Positions 15,760 through 24,293 of a DNA stretch of 64,000 nucleotides are shown here, one piece after another. The DNA comes from CBDCGS01 sp965216915 (GTDB lineage Bacteria > Pseudomonadota > Alphaproteobacteria > UBA828): the NCBI GenBank assembly GCA_965216915.1, contig CBDCGS010000007.1:1-64000 (forward strand), given 5' to 3'. A program made the translations under genes and the position numbers. Each line of letters opens with the position of its first letter. Within the stretch, counting starts at the first letter, position 1. The notes below the pieces were generated by a model, which saw nothing but the letters and a program-made list of their open reading frames with translations, had not been told where the DNA came from and made no database searches.

Positions 15760-17411
15760 GGTTCGGCAAGGTTCCGGTTGACGATGCCGAGGGCGTGATC
15801 CTCGCGCACAGCGTGCGAATGCCGGGGCAAGCGTTCAAGAAAGGACGGGTGCTCGACGCCGAGGATCTCGCGGTCCTACGGCAGGCCGGCATCGCGACCG
15901 TGACGGGCGCGCGGCTCGAGGAAGACGACGTGTCCGAGGATGACGCGGCGGTCGCGCTCGCCAAGGCGGTGTGCGGACCCGGCCTCACGCTCGGGCGCGC
16001 ATTCACCGGACGCTGCAACGTCTTCGCGGAGACGCGCGGGCTCGCGGTGATCGACGGGGAGCGGATCGATCGAATCAATCTGGTGGATGAGGCGCTCACG
16101 GTCGGGAGCGTGCCGACGCTTGCGCTGGTCGAACCTGGGCAGATGGTGGCGACCGTAAAAGTGATCCCCTTTGCCGCACCGCGCGCGGTCGTCGACCGCT
16201 GTGTTGCGATCGCGGAGGGCCACGGCCCCCCGCTGCGGGTCGCCGCCATGCGGGCGCGCCGTGCCGGCCTGGTGCAAACGCGCCTCCCCGGCACGCGCGA
16301 GAGCGTGCTCGATTCGACGACCGGCGCGGTCACCACCCGGCTCACGGCGTTGGATTGCACGCTTGCCGCGGAGATCCGTTGCGACCACGACGACGCCGAG
16401 GTCGCGGAGGCGATCCGCACGCTTCTCGCCGGCGGGTGCGAGCTGATCTTGGTGGCGGGCGCCTCTGCCATCGTCGACCGGCGCGACGTCGTGCCCGCGG
16501 CGATCGTCGCGGCGGGGGGCGAGATCGATCATTTCGGCATGCCCGTTGATCCGGGCAACCTGCTGCTGCTCGCCCACCACGGCGCGACGCCCGTGCTCGG
16601 GCTGCCCGGCTGCGCGCGCTCGCCGAAGCTCAATGGCTTCGACTGGGTGCTCCAACGCATCGTCGCTGATATTCCGGTCACCGGCGGCGACATCATGCGC
16701 ATGGGCGCGGGCGGCCTTCTGATGGAAATCGCGAGCCGCCCGCTTCCGCGCGCGGACGCTTCCCCGAAGCACGGCGCGAAGGGCGCGCCCGCGACCGGCA
16801 CGCCGACGAGAGCACCACGGATCGGCGCGGTCGTGCTGGCCGCCGGTCAATCGCGACGGATGGGCACCGTGAACAAGCTCCTCGCCCCCGTGGACGGTGC
16901 GCCCATGGTGAGCCACGTGGTCGATGCGGCAATCGCCTCCAAGGCGACGCCCGTCGTGGTGGTGCTCGGCCACGAGGCGGAGCGTGTCAAGGCGGCGCTC
17001 GCCGGGCGGGATGTCACAACGGTGCACAACCCCGACCACGCCGAGGGGATGAGCGGCTCGGTGCGCCGCGGCCTCGAGGCGCTCCCCGCCGATCTCGACG
17101 GCGCGGTGGTTTGCCTCGGCGACATGCCGCGGACCAGCGCCGCCCTGATCGACCGCCTGATCGAGGGCTTCAACCCGTTGGAGGGGCGTGCGATTGGCGT
17201 TCCCACCTATCGGGGCAAACGCGGCAATCCGGTGCTCTGGGGCGCCCGCTATTTTCCGGAGATGAAGGAGATCGCGGGCGATGTTGGCGCACGCCACCTG
17301 ATCGGCGCGCATGCGGAGGCCGTATACGAGGTCGAAAGCCCGGATCAATCGGTCACGCTCGATGTCGACACACCCGATGCCTTGAACGCGCTCGTGTCGG
17401 CCGAGCGGTAG
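15756..17411 (+). CDS. Molybdopterin-binding domain fused to MocA-like nucleotidyltransferase
   Basis: This 551-residue fusion has two parts. Residues about 1-345 form a MoeA/CinA-type molybdopterin-binding part, with FKKGRVLDAEDLAVLRQAGI, then LILVAGASAIVDRRDVVPAA and PVLGLPGCARSPKLNGFDWV. Residues about 350-551 form a MobA/MocA-like nucleotidyltransferase with the signature VVLAAGQSRRMGTVNKLLAP and VVCLGDMPRTSAALIDRL, then YRGKRGNPVLWG. The second part is expected to add CMP or GMP to molybdopterin, the first to bind Mo-molybdopterin. This arrangement accompanies the XdhC pair here and suits cytosine-dinucleotide enzymes of the xanthine oxidase family. CMP rather than GMP transfer is inferred. 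Confidence 0.88.
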   Translation: MRFGKVPVDDAEGVILAHSVRMPGQAFKKGRVLDAEDLAVLRQAGIATVTGARLEEDDVSEDDAAVALAKAVCGPGLTLGRAFTGRCNVFAETRGLAVIDGERIDRINLVDEALTVGSVPTLALVEPGQMVATVKVIPFAAPRAVVDRCVAIAEGHGPPLRVAAMRARRAGLVQTRLPGTRESVLDSTTGAVTTRLTALDCTLAAEIRCDHDDAEVAEAIRTLLAGGCELILVAGASAIVDRRDVVPAAIVAAGGEIDHFGMPVDPGNLLLLAHHGATPVLGLPGCARSPKLNGFDWVLQRIVADIPVTGGDIMRMGAGGLLMEIASRPLPRADASPKHGAKGAPATGTPTRAPRIGAVVLAAGQSRRMGTVNKLLAPVDGAPMVSHVVDAAIASKATPVVVVLGHEAERVKAALAGRDVTTVHNPDHAEGMSGSVRRGLEALPADLDGAVVCLGDMPRTSAALIDRLIEGFNPLEGRAIGVPTYRGKRGNPVLWGARYFPEMKEIAGDVGARHLIGAHAEAVYEVESPDQSVTLDVDTPDALNALVSAER

Positions 17412-17421
17412 TCGGGATGCC

Positions 17422-18561
17422 ATGACCGCCGCCGATCCCGCCGAACCGCCCCTGCTGCTCACGCCGGGCCCGCTTACGACACGCGCCGAGACCCGCGCAG
17501 CGATGAACCACGATTGGGGATCGCGCGATGCGGCATTTATCGCGCTCACCGCTCGTGTGCGCCAACGCCTTTGCCGGCTCGCGGCGGCCGACGACGCGTT
17601 CACCTGCGTGCCGCTACAGGGAAGCGGGACCTTTACCGTCGAAGCCGCGCTCGGCTCGCTCGTGCCCCGCGATGGCAAGCTCTTGGTGCTCATCAACGGC
17701 GCCTATGGTCGCCGCATGGCGGATATATGCGCGCGTCTCGGTATCTCCCACGCCACCCTCGAGAGCCCGGAGGACGTGCGACCCACCCCAAGCGCGGTGG
17801 CCGACGCGCTCGATCAAGACGCCGCGATCAGCGATGTCGCGCTGGTGCATTGCGAGACCACCACCGGCATCCTCAACCCGCTCGCGGAGATCGCCGCCGT
17901 CGTCGACGCACGCGGCCGCCGTCTCCATGTCGACGCGATGAGCACGTTCGGTGGCATTCCGATCGATCTCGGGCGGCTTCCCATCCATAGCCTCGCCGCA
18001 TCGGCGAACAAATGCCTGGAGAGCGTGCCGGGCGTCGGCTTCGTGCTCGTCCGCCGCGACCATCTGGAACGATGCGGCGGGCGGGCGCGCTCCCTCAGCT
18101 TGGACCTGCACGCCCAATGGGCTGGGCTGGAGAACAATGGCCAATGGCGCTTCACGCCGCCGACCCAGGTCGTCGCCGCACTCGATCAGGCGCTCGACGC
18201 ACTGGACGCCGAAGGAGGCGTCGCCGGACGGTTTGCCCGCTATTGGGAGAACTGCCGCACGCTGGTCGACGGGTTGCGTGGGCTCGGATTTTCCTTGTTG
18301 CTCGACGATGCCGTTCAAGCGCCGATCATCGTAACCGTGCGCGACCCCGCCGACGCCGCCTTCGCCTTTGACCGGTTCTATGACGCGCTCGCCGCGCGCG
18401 GCTTCGTCATCTACCCGGGCAAGCTCGCGGCGATGCCGAGCTTCCGCGTCGGCTGCATCGGCGCCGTGCGCGCCGGCGATATGGCCCGCTTCGTCGAAGC
18501 GGCCCGAGACGTCCTCGACGACATGGGCGTGCGAGATCGATCGCCCCGCGCCGACCGATGA
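17422..18561 (+). CDS. phnW: 2-aminoethylphosphonate-pyruvate transaminase-like (PhnW)
   Basis: This class V PLP aminotransferase has 379 residues. PhnW hallmarks are LLLTPGPLTTRAETRAAM at the N-terminus, CVPLQGSGTFTVEAALGSL, the cofactor-lysine loop SANKCLESVPGVGFVL, WRFTPPTQVVAALDQALD, and FVIYPGKLAAMPSFRVGCIG. PhnW converts 2-aminoethylphosphonate and pyruvate into phosphonoacetaldehyde and alanine. No phnX or phosphonate importer is adjacent; instead the stop overlaps the start of a threonine ammonia-lyase gene. A related alkylamine donor cannot be excluded. It begins 10 nt after the Mo cofactor operon. Confidence 0.82.
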   Translation: MTAADPAEPPLLLTPGPLTTRAETRAAMNHDWGSRDAAFIALTARVRQRLCRLAAADDAFTCVPLQGSGTFTVEAALGSLVPRDGKLLVLINGAYGRRMADICARLGISHATLESPEDVRPTPSAVADALDQDAAISDVALVHCETTTGILNPLAEIAAVVDARGRRLHVDAMSTFGGIPIDLGRLPIHSLAASANKCLESVPGVGFVLVRRDHLERCGGRARSLSLDLHAQWAGLENNGQWRFTPPTQVVAALDQALDALDAEGGVAGRFARYWENCRTLVDGLRGLGFSLLLDDAVQAPIIVTVRDPADAAFAFDRFYDALAARGFVIYPGKLAAMPSFRVGCIGAVRAGDMARFVEAARDVLDDMGVRDRSPRADR

Positions 18562-19790
18562 GCACCGTCGGTCCGGCAGAGATCCGCGCGGCGCGGGCCC
18601 GCATCGCCGGGCAGATCGTCGAGACCCCGTTTCTACAATCGCGCACCCTTTCGACGCTCACCGGCGCCGACGTATGGCTCAAGTTCGAGAACCTGCAGTT
18701 CACCGGCTCGTTCAAGGATCGCGGTGCGTTGAATCGTCTGCTCGCGCTCAGCGAAGACGAGAAGCGCGCCGGCGTGATCGCCATGTCGGCCGGCAACCAC
18801 GCGCAGGGTGTCGCCTATCATGCCGGTCGGCTCGGTATCCCGGCGACGATCGTGATGCCGGAAGGCACGCCCTTCACCAAGGTAAACAGCACCGCGGTGC
18901 TTGGCGCCGAGGTCCTGATTCATGGCGCCGACATCGAGGCCGCGGCGGCGTTCGCAACCGAGGAGCGCGAACGCCGGAACCTCACCTTCATCCACCCCTA
19001 CGACGATCCGCATGTCATCGCGGGGCAGGGCACGGTCGGGCTCGAGATTCTCGACAGCGGTGTCGCGCTCGATGATCTGATCGTGCCGATCGGCGGCGGC
19101 GGCCTGATCTCCGGCATCGCGCTTGCCATGAAAGATGCGGCTCCCGGCCTCAGCTTCGTCGGCGTCGAGGCGGAGCGGGTGCCCTCGATGCGCCAAGCCG
19201 TGTACGGCGACGCGTCGAGCGAAGCCAGTCGCACCATCGCCGACGGCATCGCCGTCAAGGCGCCCGGCGCGCTTACTCGACCGATCATCGAGGCCAATGT
19301 CGCGGACATTCTCCTGGTCTCGGAATCGGCGCTGGAGCGCGCAGTGCTGCTCTTGCTGGAGATCGAGAAGACGGTCGCCGAGGGCGCCGGGGCCGCTGCG
19401 CTGGCGGCACTCATCGAGCATGAGGCGCGGTTCGCAGGCCGGCGCGTCGGCATCTTGATCAGCGGGGGCAACATCGACCCCAGGCTCCTGTCTTCGATCA
19501 TGCTCGGCGGCCTCGTGCGGACCGGGCGCATCGCACGCCTCGCGCTCGAGGTGCCGGATCGTCCGGGCGCCCTCGCCTCCGTCGCCAACATCGTGGCGCG
19601 CGCGCAGGCGAACATTCTCGAGGTGTTTCACCAGCGCGCCTTCTCGGGCTTATCCGTGACCACCACCGGAATCATTCTGGTTCTCGAAACGCGCAACGAG
19701 GCGCATGTGGACGAGATCGTCGCGGAGCTCGTCGCCGCCGGTCACGCGGTGACGCCCGTGCCGCTCGGCGACCCGGCGATCGCAGGCTAA
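18558..19790 (+). CDS. ilvA: Threonine ammonia-lyase (biosynthetic/catabolic TdcB-IlvA type)
   Basis: This fold-type II PLP enzyme of 410 residues would deaminate threonine (or serine) to 2-oxobutyrate. It has the cofactor lysine in FTGSFKDRGALNRLL, SAGNHAQGVAYHAGRLGIPA, the glycine-rich phosphate loop PIGGGGLISGIALAM, and LISGGNIDP. After residue about 325 there is a single ACT-like domain (RIARLALEVPDRPGALASVA), typical of the shorter TdcB-like group with regulatory tail. It overlaps phnW by 4 nt, implying coupled translation. Whether it is the genome's isoleucine-pathway enzyme cannot be judged here. Confidence 0.9.
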   Translation: MSTVGPAEIRAARARIAGQIVETPFLQSRTLSTLTGADVWLKFENLQFTGSFKDRGALNRLLALSEDEKRAGVIAMSAGNHAQGVAYHAGRLGIPATIVMPEGTPFTKVNSTAVLGAEVLIHGADIEAAAAFATEERERRNLTFIHPYDDPHVIAGQGTVGLEILDSGVALDDLIVPIGGGGLISGIALAMKDAAPGLSFVGVEAERVPSMRQAVYGDASSEASRTIADGIAVKAPGALTRPIIEANVADILLVSESALERAVLLLLEIEKTVAEGAGAAALAALIEHEARFAGRRVGILISGGNIDPRLLSSIMLGGLVRTGRIARLALEVPDRPGALASVANIVARAQANILEVFHQRAFSGLSVTTTGIILVLETRNEAHVDEIVAELVAAGHAVTPVPLGDPAIAG

Positions 19791-19881
19791 CCGCGCGGCC
19801 CGGCACGGCTGTCTCGTTGTTCACCTGGCGGCACGTCGCTAAGATGCGCCGCGACCACGAAAAACGAGGGGGAGAGCCGGC

Positions 19882-20760
19882 ATGGCCACGCCGACATCGG
19901 TTGCGTTTCTTGGGTTGGGCGTCATGGGATTCCCGATGGCGGGCCATCTGGCAAGCGCCGGGCACCGCGTCACCGTCTACAACCGCACCGCGTCGAAGGC
20001 GGCAAGCTGGGCCGATGCCCATGGCGGGAAGACGGCCGCCACGCCCGCCCAGGCCGCGCGTGACGCGGACATCGTGTTCGCCTGTGTCGGCGCCGATGAT
20101 GATCTGCGCGCCGTGGTCTATGGCGACGACGGCGCCTTTGCCGGCATGAAGGATGGCGCGATCTTCGTCGACCACACCACCGATTCGGCGGTGGTCGCGC
20201 GCGAGGTCTATGCGGCCGCCAAGGACCGTGGCTTGCACTTTCTCGACGCCCCGGTTTCGGGCGGACAAGCCGGCGCTGAAAATGGCGTGCTCACGATCAT
20301 GGTTGGCGGCGACGACGACGTGTTCGCCCGCGCCGAACCCGTGATGGATGCCTATGCGCGCAACATCACGCATATGGGTCCCGCGGGGAACGGTCAGCTC
20401 ACGAAGATGGTCAACCAGATTTGCATCGCCGGTGTCGTCCAGGGCCTGGCCGAGGGCCTCAACTTCGCGCAGCGAGCCGGTCTCGACGGCGAGCGCGTGC
20501 TCTCGGTGATCTCCAAGGGCGCCGCGCAATCGTGGCAAATGGAGAACCGCGGCTCGACAATGCTCAAGGGGGAGTTCGAGTTCGGCTTCGCGGTCGATTG
20601 GATGCGCAAGGATCTCGGCCTTTGCTATGACGAGGCCAAGAAGAACAACGCGTTGCTCCCCATGAGCATGCTGGTCGACCAGTTCTACGCCCACGTCCAA
20701 CAGCGCGGCGGCGGCCGCTGGGACACCTCAAGCCTGATCCATCTGCTGCAGAATCTCTGA
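19882..20760 (+). CDS. NAD(P)-dependent beta-hydroxyacid dehydrogenase
   Basis: This 292-residue member of the 3-hydroxyisobutyrate/tartronate semialdehyde reductase family has the N-terminal dinucleotide fold FLGLGVMGFPMAGHLASAG. The substrate motif is DAPVSGGQAGAENGVLTIMV, and the catalytic-lysine motif is GNGQLTKMVNQI, followed by WMRKDLGLCYDEA. GGGGGAG lies before ATG 19882. The gene is convergent with the FAH-family gene. With DenD and the FAH protein nearby, a role in aldonic or hydroxy-acid catabolism is plausible; the substrate is not determined. Confidence 0.88.
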   Translation: MATPTSVAFLGLGVMGFPMAGHLASAGHRVTVYNRTASKAASWADAHGGKTAATPAQAARDADIVFACVGADDDLRAVVYGDDGAFAGMKDGAIFVDHTTDSAVVAREVYAAAKDRGLHFLDAPVSGGQAGAENGVLTIMVGGDDDVFARAEPVMDAYARNITHMGPAGNGQLTKMVNQICIAGVVQGLAEGLNFAQRAGLDGERVLSVISKGAAQSWQMENRGSTMLKGEFEFGFAVDWMRKDLGLCYDEAKKNNALLPMSMLVDQFYAHVQQRGGGRWDTSSLIHLLQNL

Positions 20761-20764
20761 GCGC

Positions 20765-20781
20765 CCGGCCCGCGCGGCCGG
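20765..20781. terminator. Hairpin between convergent genes
   Basis: A 6-bp perfect inverted repeat, CCGGCC with loop CGCGC and GGCCGG, fills the 23-nt gap between two convergent stops. There is no T-tract on either side, so it may slow polymerase or protect both 3' ends rather than act as a full intrinsic terminator. Confidence 0.35.
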
Positions 20782-20783
20782 CG

Positions 20784-21983
20784 TTACAGAAGACCCCGTG
20801 CGGCGAGGCTTCGCATCAGCTCGCGCACGCCATAGTCCCAACGCGGGATCTGATCGCACAGGCCGACACGATTGACCAACGTCCCGAGCATGGGGCTCGA
20901 GACCGTGACGATATCGCCGACCTTGTGGGTGAAGCCCTGGCCCGGCTCGTCGCGGTCCTCGACGGGCGCAAACATCGTGCCGGTAAAAAACACCACGCCG
21001 TCCGGATAGCTGTGCGTGCCGCCCATCAGCTGTGCCACGAAGTCGTCGGGCGAGCGGCTGATCTCGGCCATGGCGCTCCGGCCCTCCAGGCGAAACCCGT
21101 CGGCCCCCTCGATCAGCAGCGAGACCTCGGCCTGCCACACATCCGCGAGCGAAAAGCTCTCGTCGAAAAGGCGGATAAACGGCCCGAGCGCGCAGGAGCC
21201 ATTATTGTCCTTGGCGCGACCGAGGAGGAGGGCGCTTCGCCCCTCGAAATCGCGCAGGTTCACATCGTTGCCGAGGGTCGCCCCGACGATGCGGCCCCGG
21301 CTGTTGATCACGAGGACGATCTCCGGCTCGGGGTTGTTCCAATGCGAGCGCGGATGGATCCCGACGTCAGCCCCGGTCCCGACGGCCGAGAGCACCGGCG
21401 CCTTGGTGAAGATCTCGGCATCGGGCCCGATGCCGACCTCGAGATATTGTGACCACAAGCCGCGCGCGATGAGCAGCGTCTTGAGATGGGCCGCCTCCGC
21501 GGACCCCGGACGGATCCCGGCGAGATCGGCGCCGATTTCGCCGGCGAGCTCGTCCCGGATCGCCTTGGCGCGATCGGGATCGCCCGCCGCGCGCTCTTCG
21601 ACGACACGCTCGAGCAGGCTTGCCACGAAATTGACGCCGCCCGCCTTAATGACTTGAAGGTCGATCGGCGGCAGCAGATGCGGCACCGCGGGCGATCGCG
21701 CATCGGGCACCGTGTTCTCGAGGATCGTTGGAAGTGTGTCGATGGGGACGTCCGCGCTCGCTCTCACAAGCTGCGCCGGATCGGCCACCTCCAACAGATC
21801 CGACATGGTTGGGCCGGCCGCCGAGATGTCGTAGAGGCCGTCATGGCGAACCGCCGCAACCGCGGGGCCCGCCGCCTGGCCGGGCCGCCAAACGCGCGCA
21901 ACCAGCGTGCCCTCGAAGCCGTCCGCCGGCAGAGTGTCCGCGAGGTCGAGCCGAAGGCGTGGGTGATCGGAGTCCAACGTCAC
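20784..21983 (-). CDS. Fumarylacetoacetate hydrolase family protein
   Basis: This 399-residue protein has an FAH catalytic domain in the C-terminal two thirds. It shows VGIHPRSHWNNPEPEIVLVI (metal-binding glutamates), GNDVNLRDFEGRSALLLGRA, KDNNGSCALGPFIR and the late FFTGTMFAPVEDRDEPGQGF. The long N-terminal extension and these motifs fit the 2-dehydro-3-deoxy-arabinonate or -xylonate dehydratase-like group more than true FAH. Its start overlaps the end of an ABC ATPase gene by 4 nt, so it is the last gene of a three-gene minus-strand unit. The substrate is inferred to be a sugar-acid derivative. Confidence 0.82.
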   Translation of the reverse strand: MTLDSDHPRLRLDLADTLPADGFEGTLVARVWRPGQAAGPAVAAVRHDGLYDISAAGPTMSDLLEVADPAQLVRASADVPIDTLPTILENTVPDARSPAVPHLLPPIDLQVIKAGGVNFVASLLERVVEERAAGDPDRAKAIRDELAGEIGADLAGIRPGSAEAAHLKTLLIARGLWSQYLEVGIGPDAEIFTKAPVLSAVGTGADVGIHPRSHWNNPEPEIVLVINSRGRIVGATLGNDVNLRDFEGRSALLLGRAKDNNGSCALGPFIRLFDESFSLADVWQAEVSLLIEGADGFRLEGRSAMAEISRSPDDFVAQLMGGTHSYPDGVVFFTGTMFAPVEDRDEPGQGFTHKVGDIVTVSSPMLGTLVNRVGLCDQIPRWDYGVRELMRSLAARGLL

Positions 21984-23056
21984 GCGGCGGTGCTGATCAG
22001 CGCACCGGTCTCACCGTCAAAGAGATGGCAACGCGCAGGTGAGAGCGCGAGCGAGATCGGCTGGCCGAGCTCGTAGTGCGGTTGGCCCGCAGCCTGAACT
22101 TTCAGCACTTGGTCGCCCATCTTCACGTCGACGATGGTGAAGGCGCCGAGGGGCTCCACTTCATAAATTTCCGCGGCAGCGACGCCGTCGCCTTCACCGG
22201 GCGCGAGCACACGAATATCCTCCGGACGCACGCCCAGGCTCGCAGACCCCCTCGATTCGATCTGGTCGAACGGCAAGACCAGCCCGCCCTCATGAGCCGT
22301 GAAGCGCCGCGTGTCGTCCAGCGCGCCTTCGATGAAGTTCATCGGCGGCGCGCCGATGAGCTGCGCGACATAGCGGCTGTTGGGGTGATTGTAGATCTCG
22401 GACGGCGTGCCGATTTGGCGCACCTCGCCCGCCTCGAAGATGGCCATGCGGTCGGCGACCGACATCGCCTCCTCCTGGTCGTGCGTGACGTAGACGAGGG
22501 TGTGGTTGAGCTCCCGCTGCAAGCGCTTGAGCTCGACACGCATCTCCTCGCGCAGCCTTGCGTCGAGCGCGGCAATCGGCTCGTCCATCAAAAATGCCGC
22601 GGGCTCGCGCACGAGCGCCCGTCCGATCGCCACCCGCTGCCGCTCGCCGCCGGAAAGATGGGCAGGGAATTTCTTCAGGAGAGGCGTGATGTGCAGGGTC
22701 TCGGCCACCGCGTTCACGCGTCGTGTCACTTCGCTTTTGTCGAGCCTTCGCTCCGTGAGCGGAAAAGCGAGATTCTGGCCCGCGGTCATGTGGGGAAAGA
22801 GCGCGAGGTTCTGGAAAACCATCGCGAGATTGCGCTCTTTGGGTGCGATGCCATTGACGATCTGATCGCCAATCAGAATGTCACCTTCGTCCGGCGCGAC
22901 GAGGCCGAGGAGAATGCGCAGCACCGTCGTCTTGCCGCAACTCGGCGGCCCGAAGATGCAGAAGAACTCGTTGTCCTCGATGACCAGATTAATGTTCTTG
23001 ATGGCGACCGTGTCGCCGTAGGACTTGCTGGCGTTTCGGATCTCGAGACGTGCCAT
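21980..23056 (-). CDS. Sugar-type ABC transporter ATP-binding protein (MalK/UgpC-like), second of pair
   Basis: The ATPase has 358 residues from ATG 23056 (MARLEIRNASKSYG); a longer frame to 23110 runs into the previous gene. It has Walker A GPPSCGKTT, Q-loop VFQNLALFPHMTAGQNLAF, signature HLSGGERQRVAIGRAL, Walker B AFLMDEPIAALDARL, H-loop VTHDQEEAM and a C-terminal TOBE/OB region (SLGVRPEDIRVL). The serine-cysteine change in Walker A (GPPSCGKTT) is tolerated in this group. Two ATPases side by side is usual for some alphaproteobacterial carbohydrate importers, but the permeases and binding protein are missing here. Confidence 0.9.
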   Translation of the reverse strand: MARLEIRNASKSYGDTVAIKNINLVIEDNEFFCIFGPPSCGKTTVLRILLGLVAPDEGDILIGDQIVNGIAPKERNLAMVFQNLALFPHMTAGQNLAFPLTERRLDKSEVTRRVNAVAETLHITPLLKKFPAHLSGGERQRVAIGRALVREPAAFLMDEPIAALDARLREEMRVELKRLQRELNHTLVYVTHDQEEAMSVADRMAIFEAGEVRQIGTPSEIYNHPNSRYVAQLIGAPPMNFIEGALDDTRRFTAHEGGLVLPFDQIESRGSASLGVRPEDIRVLAPGEGDGVAAAEIYEVEPLGAFTIVDVKMGDQVLKVQAAGQPHYELGQPISLALSPARCHLFDGETGALISTAA

Positions 23057-23061
23057 GGCGG

Positions 23062-24165
23062 TCAGGCCCGCGCCAGCGCGTCGCCGGATTCGGCGTCGAA
23101 GAGATGGCACTTGCCGTGCGGCAGCGCGACGCGTACGGGCGCGCCAAGCTCGATGCCATAGTCCTTCTCACGCGCCACTTTGATCGCCCGCTCCCCGGCT
23201 TCGAGATGGACGATCGTTCGCGGACCGATGGGCTCGACGAACGCGACGGTCATGTCGATGCCCGCACCCGCGAAGCCACGCGGTTGAATCTCGAGATCCT
23301 CCGGGCGAACGCCGAACACCAGAGTTGCTTGCCGTGCCGCCTTGCAGCGCCGGTTCAGATCGTCGTCGTCGATCTCCAGCACGCCGGCCGATCCGAAATC
23401 GAGGGCATAGCCGTCATGTCCGCTCTGCAGGTCGCAAGGCACCAGATTCATGCTCGGGCTGCCCATGAAATTGGCGACGAACGTGTTGCAGGGGTCGTTG
23501 TAGACCTCGATGGGCGAGCCGTATTGCTGCAGGACCCCCGCATCGAGCACGGCAATGCGGTCGGCAAGGCTCATCGCCTCGATCTGGTCATGCGTCACAT
23601 ACACCATGGTTTGCTGGAACTGATGCTGGAGATGCTTCAGCTCGGTGCGCATGAACGCCCGGAAGGCAGCATCCAAATTGCTGAGCGGCTCGTCGAGCAG
23701 AAAGATCTCGGGCTCCGTGATGGCCGAGCGGCCGATCGCGACCTTCTGAAGCTCGTTGACGCTGAGCCGTTTGGTCGGCCAGTTGAGGCGATCCTCGAGC
23801 TGCATGAGCCGGGCCATTTGCTCGACGCGCCGCGCGATCTCGTCCTTGTTCACATGACGCACCTGGAGCCCGAAGGTGAGATTTTCACGCACGGTGAGGT
23901 GGGTAAAGATCGCGTAGTTCTGAAAGACGAAGCCCACGTCGCGCTTGTTGGGCGGCACGGTCTGCATGGACCGGCCATCGAAGAGAATCTCGCCCTCGCT
24001 CGGCGTCTCGATGCCGGCGATCATGTTCATGGTGGTGGTCTTGCCGCAGCCGGAAGGCCCGAGCAACGCGACGAACTCCTTGTCGGCGATCTCGAGGCAA
24101 AGGTCGTTGACCGCCAGCAAATCGCCGAAGCGCTTGGTCAGGTTGATGAGAGAGATCGACGCCAT
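23062..24165 (-). CDS. Sugar-type ABC transporter ATP-binding protein (MalK/UgpC-like), first of pair
   Basis: This is a 367-residue ATPase of the CUT1 group. It has Walker A GPSGCGKTT, Q-loop VFQNYAIFTHLTVRENLTFG, a changed signature region LSVNELQKVAIGRSA in place of LSGGQ, Walker B IFLLDEPLSNLDAAF and VTHDQIEAMSL. A TOBE domain follows (VFGVRPEDLEIQPRG). The signature LSVNELQ lacks both glycines of LSGGQ, so this site may be the degenerate half of an asymmetric heterodimer with the neighbour at 21980. The next gene starts 5 nt after its stop. It is divergent from denD. Confidence 0.9.
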   Translation of the reverse strand: MASISLINLTKRFGDLLAVNDLCLEIADKEFVALLGPSGCGKTTTMNMIAGIETPSEGEILFDGRSMQTVPPNKRDVGFVFQNYAIFTHLTVRENLTFGLQVRHVNKDEIARRVEQMARLMQLEDRLNWPTKRLSVNELQKVAIGRSAITEPEIFLLDEPLSNLDAAFRAFMRTELKHLQHQFQQTMVYVTHDQIEAMSLADRIAVLDAGVLQQYGSPIEVYNDPCNTFVANFMGSPSMNLVPCDLQSGHDGYALDFGSAGVLEIDDDDLNRRCKAARQATLVFGVRPEDLEIQPRGFAGAGIDMTVAFVEPIGPRTIVHLEAGERAIKVAREKDYGIELGAPVRVALPHGKCHLFDAESGDALARA

Positions 24166-24293
24166 CGCGGAACCCTTTGAGCCAGACCCGCGACGATACG
24201 GGCTCGCGCCTCGAAATCAAGTGCCGGCGATGCTGTCGAAGCCTGCGCCCGATGGGGTAAGGTGCGCGCATCCGCCTGTTTTGGGAGATCCGC

